From the IMG/VR virus record IMGVR_UViG_3300030099_006375, positions 1 through 27,551 of that record: a stretch of 27,551 nt of DNA; one strand, written 5' to 3'. The notes below the pieces were generated by a model. That model was not told the DNA's origin, did no database searches, and saw only the letters and a list, made by a program, of their open reading frames with translations. Every line of letters begins with the position of its first letter. The first letter of the stretch is position 1. Below, one piece after another: positions 1-8,616 of the stretch. Both the position numbers and the translations under genes were made by a program. This DNA comes from a virus.

Positions 1-3000
1 TCCTTTAGTACGCTCAAGCATTTCGTTAAACTCAGTAGACATAGTTTTGCTAAAGTTGATTCTAGCTTGTACAGACTTGCCTTTAACATCTAATTGATCA
101 AACACGTGTTTCACAGCCTCGACGTTCGGCAAAGCATCATCCACAAAGTACATGTCGTTGTAACCCTCGGCATACTTTTGTAAGAACCAAGCGGCCTTAG
201 CGTCGCCCGTGCTGTTACCTAAGCCAGTTATATTTTCAAGTGGTATATTAATACCTTTGGTTTTTAACCACTCGTGTATTGCTGTAGCAGATTCTTGTGG
301 TCTAGCTGTTAGTACAAATACATTTTTAGTACCATACTTTTTAATTTGATTTTTCATTTTCTGAAGTAGTGGTCCGTCAACACCACCTCTTACGTTTACA
401 AAATCTGTAAAATCAAAGTCGTATCCTAGCTTTTGGTATCTAGGTCCTTGTATAGGCCATTGACCTGAGCTTATTCTAACTTGCTCTTTTGTTTCAGGAT
501 TTGTAGCTATAATAAAGTTTTCACCATCAATTATTAAAGTTTCGTCAAAATCAAACGTTGACATACCCCTAGACTTAGCAGATCTGCTTTGATAAAGATA
601 AGCATTGCTAGCGTCTTTTAAAGTTTTACTTCTTTTTGTTTCTGGTCTTACAATATAACTGTCTAAGTACTTTTGCATTTTTCCTTTAGCATCAGCAGTA
701 GTCATTTCGTTTGTAAACACTTGAAATAACAACTCTTGCTGCATTGAAATAATATCTTGCGTCATGTGTAGTGATTTATCTACGCCAACGTTAAATGTTT
801 CTGCTAAAGTTCTACCATCTGGTAATGTTATTACGTTTGGATTAATACCGTAATAAGTTTTACCATTTAGCTTATATTCTTTTTTATTTACTACTGGATT
901 TATATATCTAACCCAATAAGGCATTATACCAAATAAGACGTCGTGATAATATTCTTGAGGTATTTTATCAACATATTCACCTAGTAAATCGTCAAATATT
1001 TTTGGTAAAGCTCCTTGAACAAAGTTTTCGTTCATTTGTTGTAGCATACCAGCGTCTAGAACACCCATGTTAGCTAAATCCCAAAGCATTTGAGCATGCT
1101 CAGTAGCTGGTTGCGCGTGTTCTTCTCTATTAACTAAGCCTAGCGTGTTGTGAAAACCATACTTAGAATTTATTCTTACAAAGTTTTTTTGATTAACAGG
1201 TGTTGACTCTAAAGCTGCAGCCCAAAACTTCCTGTTATTTTTGTCTTTAACACTTTCTTGTATAACTAACCATGTTTGAGAAAAACCTATTTCAGAGTTA
1301 TTTAAAAAATCTTGGTTCTTTTGTTTTTTCCAAAAGTCTTGAGCCCAGTCATTATTTTGTTTACCATATTCTTTTCTTGAGCTAATAGCTTTTAAAACAT
1401 CAGTTTCTTCTGCAAACTCTACATTTTTAAACTGCTCGTTAAACTGGCCTTTGTTTGCAAATAAATGTTTGCTGCTAGCAGGAAGATGTTTTGATCTAGA
1501 CTCTTCAAAATTAGGATCACTTTTTAATATTGTTGTACCATCGTTTAAATAGTATTTTTTATCAATTTTTTTACCATTTGCATCTTTAACTGGATCAAAC
1601 TTTCCACCCGAGCCAGTTAACTGCATTAGCCAGAAACTTTTAGGCATTTGCTTAGAACCATTTTGAGTAATCCATTTGATCATCTCGTTTCTGTCAGTAT
1701 CTTTAGTAAGATCTAATCTATTATACTCGTGAGTCTCTGCTAATCTATTCCATGTTTTTGAAAATAAAACTGGAGACATACCATCTGATATTGTAGCAAG
1801 TTGTGGATTTTGTTTTCTAAGTTCTTGATTAGTTATTATCTTGCCAAGAAGATCAGCTAAGGCTATTATTCTAGCAGACGTGTTTCTATCACGTGTAGGA
1901 ACACCATCTACTATACCTACTAAAGCTAATAATTCAGAGTCTAATATATTAGTTCTTTTAACTTGAGTTTTTAAACCAGCTTTTGTTTTAGCTCGTGAAG
2001 ATCTTTTATTGTAAAAAGCATCTAATATTGTTTTAGGTACACCTGTTGCTTTACCTTCTGAATTAAATCCTTGCGGTAAAATCTGTATCATCAAAGCTGC
2101 GTTCTTGTTGAACCAGCGTTGAGCTGAAGCAACTTCCGCGGCTGTAAGGTTTGCTTTGCTTTTTATTTTTTTAGGAGATATACCTAGTAACCCACCAACA
2201 AGCTCCGCTACAGCATTAGGAACATCTTTAAAACTAGTTAGTGTTATAGGATCGATGTTGGCATTGGTAACTGCTTCAGCAGCTTCGTTAGATACATTTA
2301 AGTTATTAGCAACATCAATTAACCTTGTTTTTCTTTCAGGTTCAGCGATAGCGTCTTCAGCTGTTTCTTCAGCAGCAACGCCTCTAGCCTCTGTTATGTC
2401 GGCTTCAAAGTTTTCTTTTAATACTTTTTTAGCAGCTTCAATAGCCCTAGCTGGTAAGAACTTATTTATATAAGCGGCTAAAGGAACGCCAGACTGTGGA
2501 TCGTAGTCATTAACTAAACCATACAAACCTCTTTGACTAAGCTCTATCTCAGTCATAAGTAGCTCTTCGTCATAACCAGGTACCTCGCTATATTTTCTAG
2601 CTAGTCTGTTTGTTATAGGTTTAAACGCTTCTATAATATCGAATATACCTTCTGATCCTCTTTCGCTATATATTTGTTGAACAGCCGCAGAGGCTTCAGA
2701 TCTAGACTGTTGTTGACCAGCCGTAGATTCTGTTTTTATTTCGTTTTCAACTTGCGTAAGAGCTCCTTCAATCTTTTTATTATTAAGTAGTTGTTGCTGG
2801 GCTCTTGTTAGTTTACCTTTTTTTATGCTAGTGTTATAGTCTCTAATGAAATTAAACACATCTTCTGAAGTGTTAAATTTTATCTCACTACCTTTTATGT
2901 TTTGACCAATTCTTCTAAGAAAATCTTTTATCTTAGTCATTGGTGTTGTCTCTACAGTTATATCACCAGAAGCTAAAGCGTCTGACGCTAGTGTTAATGC

Positions 3001-6000
3001 TTCCACCGCTTGTTGAGAAGGGTCTTCTTGATATAATCTTAACTTATTTACAAACGTGCTATTCTTAAACTGCTCTACATCAAGATCTATTAAAAATTCA
3101 GTAAGGGCTCCACCAACTTGCGCGGCTACTTGAGGATCGTTGTTTACTGTTTCTGCTATTAGTTTGTGTAAAAACTCATGAGCAGCTACGTTTGTATTAC
3201 CTCCGCTAAGAGCCACTGCTTTGTTAATGAACATCTCACCTGTGCTAGAATCAAAAAATCCTTCTTGCCTAGAGTTGTAGTCAGCTACTTCTTCGCTAAT
3301 ACCGTTTTCAATTAAGTGGTTTTTTAATTGCTCTGAGTTTTCAAAAGACTGTATTAAATTACCAGATACTTTGTTTACGTTATTTATTGTTTTATTTAGT
3401 ATCTCTTCTCTTCTTCGTATTACATCTGTATTCTGTATAGCTTCGTCTAAGCCTTTTATTTTATTATCTATTTCACTATGAAAAGCTTTATCTATATTTT
3501 GTTTTTTATTTACTAATCTTTGTTTTTCAATTAATAAATCTAACTGCTCTGTAGTAACAGTTTCTGGAGCAGATTTTATAGCGTTTCTAATCTCGTAAGC
3601 ATGCGCTTTAGTGTCCATCACTTGCTCGTAATTAGCTCTAGCTACATCTTTAGATTTTTGGTTATATCTTCTATCGTTTATTACTTTTCTGGCATGATTC
3701 TCTGCCATTTCTTCATCAAGCTCTATAGTTTTTATTATTTCATCAGCATTGTTTCTATACTGATCATAAATAATTTGTTTAGACTTTTTATAATTTTTCG
3801 GAGCAGCAACAGTTCCAAGAGAACCAGATAAAAGCAAAGTACCAACTATGACGTTTCTTTGGGCTTCAGCGTCTAAAAACTCAGAGTGAAAGTTTTCTAG
3901 AGTAGCTAGCTTTGCTACATCTTGCATTGCCATCTCTACTTGTTCTTCCCCAAGCTCTTTTGCTATGTTTGCTGTAAACTGTTTAAAAACTTTTTTCCTA
4001 GCTTCTACAGTAGCTGCTTTCTTTAAATTACCAACAAAGTTGTTTAATATACCTTGACCTGCTGGTGTTTTAAAAAAGTTTCTATCAGGCATTATCATCT
4101 GAGACAAGCCCGTAGCAAATGACATAGCGTTAGCGTAAGCAAAAGCTTGCTCGTTATCTAAACCTTGATTAATACCGTCAGTGTAATTATCTGTTATAGT
4201 CATTCTATAGGTTGCATCAAGCATCCTAACACCTTGCTTTATCTTTTCTGAATTTTTAGCTATTGGAGCAAAACTCTTTAAAAAATTAGCTCCTTTAGTA
4301 TACATAGTAGTTCCTTGCGCAACACCTTGAGCACCACCAGAATACATTATACCAAGTGTAAAAGGTAACATTTTAGCTACCATTTTAGTAGCATTTCTAA
4401 AGTTAACGTTATAAGCGTCTGTATCTATAATTTGCTCAAACGTGCTTTTATTTCCTGGATCGTAAAGTTTATTAGATATATCTGCGCCTATGTCAGACTC
4501 AGCGAAAAGTTCAACATTACCTGGTGTCATAAAAGATTCTAATAAATAATCATTATAATCAAAATACTCTGTATCGTCTCTATATAACCTGGTTATTTGA
4601 TAACCTAAAAAACCACCTAAACCTACAGAAGATTTATATATCATTGTAGAACCTTCGTTTGCAAAAGTAGCTAAAGCGTCCCAACTTTCATAACCTTTTT
4701 TCTTCCACCAAGAATCTGTTTCTAAGCTTTTCTTTATAAATCTGTTCTTATATTCTTGTATTTTATCTGTTACTGCAAAATTACTATTAAAAGCTTGTTT
4801 TGTTGCATCATAACCTAGCTCAGTATAAACTTTACCTAAATAATCGTTAGCTTTGTCGTACTCTTTTAAAATTACTTGCTCTCTATTTTTTAGCTGCTCG
4901 TAACTTTTCATTAGCTGATTATTTTGAGTAACTAAATTGTTATAAGCAATTATATCTTCTTGACTAGAGTTTTCATTTACGTCACCTAATAAGTCTAGTT
5001 GTCTTTTTAATTCTTTTTGCTGCGTATCAAATACTAAAAAATCTTTTTGTAGTGTTTCTGCTTTAGACTGTAAGGTGTTTGTCAAACCTTCATATACAGT
5101 GTATTTTCTCTCTAAAACTTTTGCTTTAGCCGATGTTATGATATTTTCTTTTTCAGGTAAAGATAATATCATACTTTCAAATATTTTTCCATCAACATCT
5201 TGCGCAGCTCTATCAAAACCTTCAAGACCAATATCTAAGTAAATTTCTTTAACTATTTCATCACTTATCTCTATAGTCTCTTCATCACCAGGCTCCCAAG
5301 ACATTGAAGTTAGATCATCACTTTGAAGAGCGGTTGTAAGATTATCTCTACCTTTGTTAATTACTTCTTCTTGATCGTATCTATGCTTTTTTAATATGCC
5401 AGCTTCTAAAGACTTAGCGTTTTGTCTTTTTTCGTTAGCCATTTCTATAGCTTGAACTTCACTAAATCCCTGATCTAAATAAAACTCGTAATACCTTTTA
5501 AAAACTTTATCTAGCTTTTTATCACCTTCTTTAATGTCTCTATTGCGAGCATCATATTCTATTTCTCTTTCTAATCGAACTGGATCTTTTTTAGCTTGCT
5601 CTAGTGTAGTGTTTTCATAGTTTTGCATTGCTTTCAACGCATCAGCAGCCGCTTGAGACATGTAACCGTAATCAGCTACAGCTTGATCGTATGTTTTTTT
5701 AAGATCTTGATAATAATTATCTACAGATAAATTTAGTTTGTTTAGTGTTTGCGGAAGTTGTTCTTGACGATCAAACTCTTCTTTAGTTAGTAGCTTGTCA
5801 CCTTTAACATACATAGTTTCTCCAGTCATCGCTTGTTGAAAAAGCTCGTCTTGCGTAGGAGGTTCGCCTTCATCAGTAGCTAATCTATATTGAAACTCCG
5901 GTTGTGATTCCGAAGAAGTAGTTTCCGAGCTGGATGCCATATCGTTTCCCGACGCTACAGGGGCATCCTGCGTCGCAACGTCGCTTGTCTTTTCCACAAG

Positions 6001-6108
6001 ACCTTTCGTTTTCATTTTCTCTAAATATGAATCAAAGTCCATATTGTATTTTTGAGCAGCACCCTGTAGTTGTTCTAAAGAGTATTCTGTGCCATTTAAT
6101 TCGTACAT
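1..6108 (-). CDS. Giant multidomain virion-associated protein (3' end outside window)
   Basis: An uninterrupted frame runs from ATG at 6108 (MYELNGTEYSLEQLQGAAQK) to the left edge: 2036 codons with no stop. Residues 30-70 are a Ser/Thr/Gln linker; 75-480 are charged helical coils. Hydrophobic stretches lie at about 487-505, 580-600 and 752-769. A zincin motif HEFLH is at 977-981, preceded by GGNTNVAA, with E1004 a possible third ligand. Residues 1190-1228 (GLYGLVNDYDPQSGVPLAAY, then INKFLPARAIEAAKK) resemble sigma-70 region 2. A HAD-type domain begins at 1849: FDFDET (D1853, D1855), LTARP (1933-1937) and VDDALPN (D1990, D1991). I see no transglycosylase motif. Size, order after two probable ejection proteins, and membrane segments suggest a capsid-carried, ejected protein that acts early in infection. 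It also fits the 'polyvalent protein' pattern. Function is inferred. Confidence 0.78.
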   Translation of the reverse strand, partial: MYELNGTEYSLEQLQGAAQKYNMDFDSYLEKMKTKGLVEKTSDVATQDAPVASGNDMASSSETTSSESQPEFQYRLATDEGEPPTQDELFQQAMTGETMYVKGDKLLTKEEFDRQEQLPQTLNKLNLSVDNYYQDLKKTYDQAVADYGYMSQAAADALKAMQNYENTTLEQAKKDPVRLEREIEYDARNRDIKEGDKKLDKVFKRYYEFYLDQGFSEVQAIEMANEKRQNAKSLEAGILKKHRYDQEEVINKGRDNLTTALQSDDLTSMSWEPGDEETIEISDEIVKEIYLDIGLEGFDRAAQDVDGKIFESMILSLPEKENIITSAKAKVLERKYTVYEGLTNTLQSKAETLQKDFLVFDTQQKELKRQLDLLGDVNENSSQEDIIAYNNLVTQNNQLMKSYEQLKNREQVILKEYDKANDYLGKVYTELGYDATKQAFNSNFAVTDKIQEYKNRFIKKSLETDSWWKKKGYESWDALATFANEGSTMIYKSSVGLGGFLGYQITRLYRDDTEYFDYNDYLLESFMTPGNVELFAESDIGADISNKLYDPGNKSTFEQIIDTDAYNVNFRNATKMVAKMLPFTLGIMYSGGAQGVAQGTTMYTKGANFLKSFAPIAKNSEKIKQGVRMLDATYRMTITDNYTDGINQGLDNEQAFAYANAMSFATGLSQMIMPDRNFFKTPAGQGILNNFVGNLKKAATVEARKKVFKQFTANIAKELGEEQVEMAMQDVAKLATLENFHSEFLDAEAQRNVIVGTLLLSGSLGTVAAPKNYKKSKQIIYDQYRNNADEIIKTIELDEEMAENHARKVINDRRYNQKSKDVARANYEQVMDTKAHAYEIRNAIKSAPETVTTEQLDLLIEKQRLVNKKQNIDKAFHSEIDNKIKGLDEAIQNTDVIRRREEILNKTINNVNKVSGNLIQSFENSEQLKNHLIENGISEEVADYNSRQEGFFDSSTGEMFINKAVALSGGNTNVAAHEFLHKLIAETVNNDPQVAAQVGGALTEFLIDLDVEQFKNSTFVNKLRLYQEDPSQQAVEALTLASDALASGDITVETTPMTKIKDFLRRIGQNIKGSEIKFNTSEDVFNFIRDYNTSIKKGKLTRAQQQLLNNKKIEGALTQVENEIKTESTAGQQQSRSEASAAVQQIYSERGSEGIFDIIEAFKPITNRLARKYSEVPGYDEELLMTEIELSQRGLYGLVNDYDPQSGVPLAAYINKFLPARAIEAAKKVLKENFEADITEARGVAAEETAEDAIAEPERKTRLIDVANNLNVSNEAAEAVTNANIDPITLTSFKDVPNAVAELVGGLLGISPKKIKSKANLTAAEVASAQRWFNKNAALMIQILPQGFNSEGKATGVPKTILDAFYNKRSSRAKTKAGLKTQVKRTNILDSELLALVGIVDGVPTRDRNTSARIIALADLLGKIITNQELRKQNPQLATISDGMSPVLFSKTWNRLAETHEYNRLDLTKDTDRNEMIKWITQNGSKQMPKSFWLMQLTGSGGKFDPVKDANGKKIDKKYYLNDGTTILKSDPNFEESRSKHLPASSKHLFANKGQFNEQFKNVEFAEETDVLKAISSRKEYGKQNNDWAQDFWKKQKNQDFLNNSEIGFSQTWLVIQESVKDKNNRKFWAAALESTPVNQKNFVRINSKYGFHNTLGLVNREEHAQPATEHAQMLWDLANMGVLDAGMLQQMNENFVQGALPKIFDDLLGEYVDKIPQEYYHDVLFGIMPYWVRYINPVVNKKEYKLNGKTYYGINPNVITLPDGRTLAETFNVGVDKSLHMTQDIISMQQELLFQVFTNEMTTADAKGKMQKYLDSYIVRPETKRSKTLKDASNAYLYQSRSAKSRGMSTFDFDETLIIDGENFIIATNPETKEQVRISSGQWPIQGPRYQKLGYDFDFTDFVNVRGGVDGPLLQKMKNQIKKYGTKNVFVLTARPQESATAIHEWLKTKGINIPLENITGLGNSTGDAKAAWFLQKYAEGYNDMYFVDDALPNVEAVKHVFDQLDVKGKSVQARINFSKTMSTEFNEMLERTKG

Positions 6109-6113
6109 AGTAT

Positions 6114-7907
6114 TTAATTATTTGGATTTAACGGATCGTAATCAGCTGTGTAAGTGTCTTTACCACTGCCTCTAATCTCAGCGTTTACGTTTTTATCGTG
6201 ACGCGCTCTTAGTCTTTTTAAATAATAAGCTTTTAGTTCGTCTCTAATATGTTCACCTATAGTACGTTCATTGTTACTAGCCCCTGAGAAACGCATTTCA
6301 AAGTCAGATACTTGACCCCAGTCTGCAGTATTATCAGGATCAAAATACTTATAAGCTTTGTCGTATTCAAGCATTATCATGTCGTCAGTAATACCTGTTT
6401 CACCTGTAAACTCAAAACTAGATTTTTGTAAAGCTTGAGCCTCTTCTAATGAAACACCGTCTTTCATTATTTCGTTATAGTTAGGTATTTTATCTTTGTA
6501 TTGCTCTAAAGTTTTTGTAGCCCAAGCTATTTTAGCACCAGGTAGCTTATCTTCTTTATAGTGCTGTATGAAAGTTTTACCGTCACCACCAAGCTCTGGA
6601 AAATCATGTATCCAAGACATAACGTTTTTCTTGTTAACGTCTTTGTTATAGCCAAATATTTTACCAAGACCAGCGTTGACAGCACCTTCATCAAACTGCA
6701 TGTTAGCTTTGTGATTTTTATCTACTGCATCTTGCATAGTGTTGTAATACTGCAAACCATTGTCATCTCTCTCGTATATACCTTGTTGCATTTGCTCTAA
6801 GGTCATCATTTGCATACCTTGACCGTTAGGCATAGCTACTTCAAATTGAATCATACCTCCTTTGTCTATAACCATAGGAGCGGTTTTATTCATAACTTGC
6901 TGCATGTAAAAATAAGAGTCAGACTGTCTTGTAGCTTCTGAATATCTAAATCTACCATCTTTATCTTGATCGCCCATACCGTGCTTGTCTGCAAAGTCAG
7001 CTTTCTCAAGCTGCAACTTTTGCATACTACCATTAAGTTGTTTTACTCTATTGTCAACAGCTTTCATTTCAGACTTAAGCTTAGCAAACATAGGGCTATT
7101 AGGATTTAACTTTCTAGCTCTAGCTTTCAAGCTCGCTAACTCTTTTTTCTGCGCAGATAAATACTCGCCACAAGCAAACGTGCCGTTGTTGAACGAATCA
7201 AAGCCAGACTGTACTTCATCTATGTTAAAGTTAGAAAGCTCAGCTTCTGTTCTTTTTCTTTGCTGATCTCTCATTAAAGAAAACACATTATACATGTTAT
7301 TAAGTCCAGAACTGACAGCTTGTATGCTTTTGACATTAGAAGTTCCCATCATACCTCTACGCAGAGCAGCAACGTTAAACTTGTATTTAGCAGGAGAAGC
7401 TACCATAGGCGTCGCGCTTACTTGATTTTCTTCAGCTTGATCATATTCTTCCTCCTCCATTTCTTCAAACCTCTTATCATCAAACTCTTGCTGTCTTCTT
7501 TCTTTTTCAGCCTTACCAGCTTCTGTTAGGTTACCATCTTTATCAGCGTAACCTTTTTTAATCATTTCTTTTAAAGTATTTTTCTCTCTTTTCTCTATGT
7601 CCTTCTTCTCTTTCTTCTCAGCTCTTTCTTGTTGTTTTTTATCTTTATGGCTTTCAAATCCTTCACTTATAGCCATTTCATTTTTTTCAGCTCTATTTTG
7701 TAACTCTTTTTCTTTGAGCATAGAGAGCGTATTATATAGATCTGTAAGAGAGTTGTTAAGACCTGTTATACCCATAGTCTCACCCTCAAAACCTTCACGC
7801 TGTGGAAACATACCATACAAATCTGCTTGAAAGCCCTGTGCTTGTTTTAACCTTTCTTCAGAGGCTCTTAGAGCATCGTCTTTAATATCGTCGTTATTTC
7901 GAGCCAT
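6114..7907 (-). CDS. Probable internal virion protein with an EF-hand loop
   Basis: This 597-residue, highly charged, mainly helical protein has no clear membrane segment. Residues 85-160 are a Lys/Glu coiled coil ending in an acidic run (EEMEEEEYDQAEEN). Residues 250-305 hold a second coil. D313 to E324 reads DQDKDGRFRYSE, a textbook 12-residue EF-hand loop (Asp at 1, 3 and 5, Gly at 6, hydrophobic at 8, Glu at 12). The C-terminal half is globular with many aromatic residues. I do not recognise a named family. Its place between a gp14-like protein and a giant protein fits a middle ejection protein of the T7 gp15 kind. It ends five bases before the next ATG. The calcium site, if real, could couple assembly or ejection to ion concentration. 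Confidence 0.58.
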   Translation of the reverse strand: MARNNDDIKDDALRASEERLKQAQGFQADLYGMFPQREGFEGETMGITGLNNSLTDLYNTLSMLKEKELQNRAEKNEMAISEGFESHKDKKQQERAEKKEKKDIEKREKNTLKEMIKKGYADKDGNLTEAGKAEKERRQQEFDDKRFEEMEEEEYDQAEENQVSATPMVASPAKYKFNVAALRRGMMGTSNVKSIQAVSSGLNNMYNVFSLMRDQQRKRTEAELSNFNIDEVQSGFDSFNNGTFACGEYLSAQKKELASLKARARKLNPNSPMFAKLKSEMKAVDNRVKQLNGSMQKLQLEKADFADKHGMGDQDKDGRFRYSEATRQSDSYFYMQQVMNKTAPMVIDKGGMIQFEVAMPNGQGMQMMTLEQMQQGIYERDDNGLQYYNTMQDAVDKNHKANMQFDEGAVNAGLGKIFGYNKDVNKKNVMSWIHDFPELGGDGKTFIQHYKEDKLPGAKIAWATKTLEQYKDKIPNYNEIMKDGVSLEEAQALQKSSFEFTGETGITDDMIMLEYDKAYKYFDPDNTADWGQVSDFEMRFSGASNNERTIGEHIRDELKAYYLKRLRARHDKNVNAEIRGSGKDTYTADYDPLNPNN

Positions 7908-7908
7908 A

Positions 7909-8613
7909 TTACTTTTTCTTTTTGGTAGTTTTTCTTTTCTTTCTCTTACTTAAAGCGGCTTTAGCTTTAGGATCTTTCATTGTAAAAGCACCTATAGCCA
8001 TGCTAGCACCATCAAATATTGCCTGTTGACCCGCAGCTTTGTCTGCTCTAGCCGCCGCTAGTTGACCTTGAGTAAGACCCATTAATGCCTCTTGTTTAGC
8101 CATCTCCATTTGTTGAGAGTGCATCGCGCCTTGACCTTTAAGTTGTTGAACCTCCATTGCTCCACGTCTTTCCATTTCTTGATTAGAGGCAGCTTGTTGT
8201 CGTTCAGCCATTTTGTTTTGAGCTTCTTGTTGACCTATACTAGCAGAAGCCTGTCTCGCGGCTTGGGCACCACCAGCTACTAACGCTTGTATATTACCAG
8301 CATCAAAGCCACCAGTCTCTTGCATAGAGCTCATAACATTAGCTTGAGACTGCGCTGCAGCATCTCTTTCAAACTCAGCTTGTTGCGTGTTAACCTCTAG
8401 ATCTTCCATGGTGTTTTCCATATTCTCATACTGATTCTTTGCATCAGCATAAGGATTAGATGTATCTAGACCTTCCATAGCTTCCATACGTTTAGCAAGC
8501 TTGTCTTTCAGATCTTTCTCTTCTTTCTTAGCTTTTCTACTTGCTATAAAGCCTGATATACCTTTAGCAATACCAACACCGGCCATTGCTATACCTGCTA
8601 TTGCTAAACTCAT
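7909..8613 (-). CDS. Probable internal virion (ejection) protein, gp14-like
   Basis: This 234-residue protein starts with a Gly/Ala-rich hydrophobic segment (residues 3-24, AIAGIAMAGVGIAKGISGFIA) typical of a membrane-inserting helix, followed by a Lys/Glu-rich coil and a long Gln-Ala-Met-rich helical middle (about 85-195). The last 20 residues are almost all basic (SKRKKRKTTKKKK), suggesting contact with packaged DNA. This layout (hydrophobic N-terminus, Ala/Gln-rich coil, small size) is like the T7 gp14 or P22 gp7 type of ejection protein; the similarity is of architecture only. It is the first of three consecutive genes of increasing size, the usual order of ejection proteins. Its stop is one base from the next start. 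Confidence 0.6.
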   Translation of the reverse strand: MSLAIAGIAMAGVGIAKGISGFIASRKAKKEEKDLKDKLAKRMEAMEGLDTSNPYADAKNQYENMENTMEDLEVNTQQAEFERDAAAQSQANVMSSMQETGGFDAGNIQALVAGGAQAARQASASIGQQEAQNKMAERQQAASNQEMERRGAMEVQQLKGQGAMHSQQMEMAKQEALMGLTQGQLAAARADKAAGQQAIFDGASMAIGAFTMKDPKAKAALSKRKKRKTTKKKK

Positions 8614-8616
8614 GAC

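Noticed and set aside
1-6108. Lytic transglycosylase or lysozyme domain in the giant protein, as in T7 gp16
   Set aside because: I looked for an SLT-type Glu motif and a lysozyme-like region and found none that I could support.
1-6108. Giant virion RNA polymerase, as in crAss-like phages
   Set aside because: No DxDxD-type polymerase metal motif is visible. The FDFDET motif here is of the HAD kind, with its own LTARP and VDD partners.
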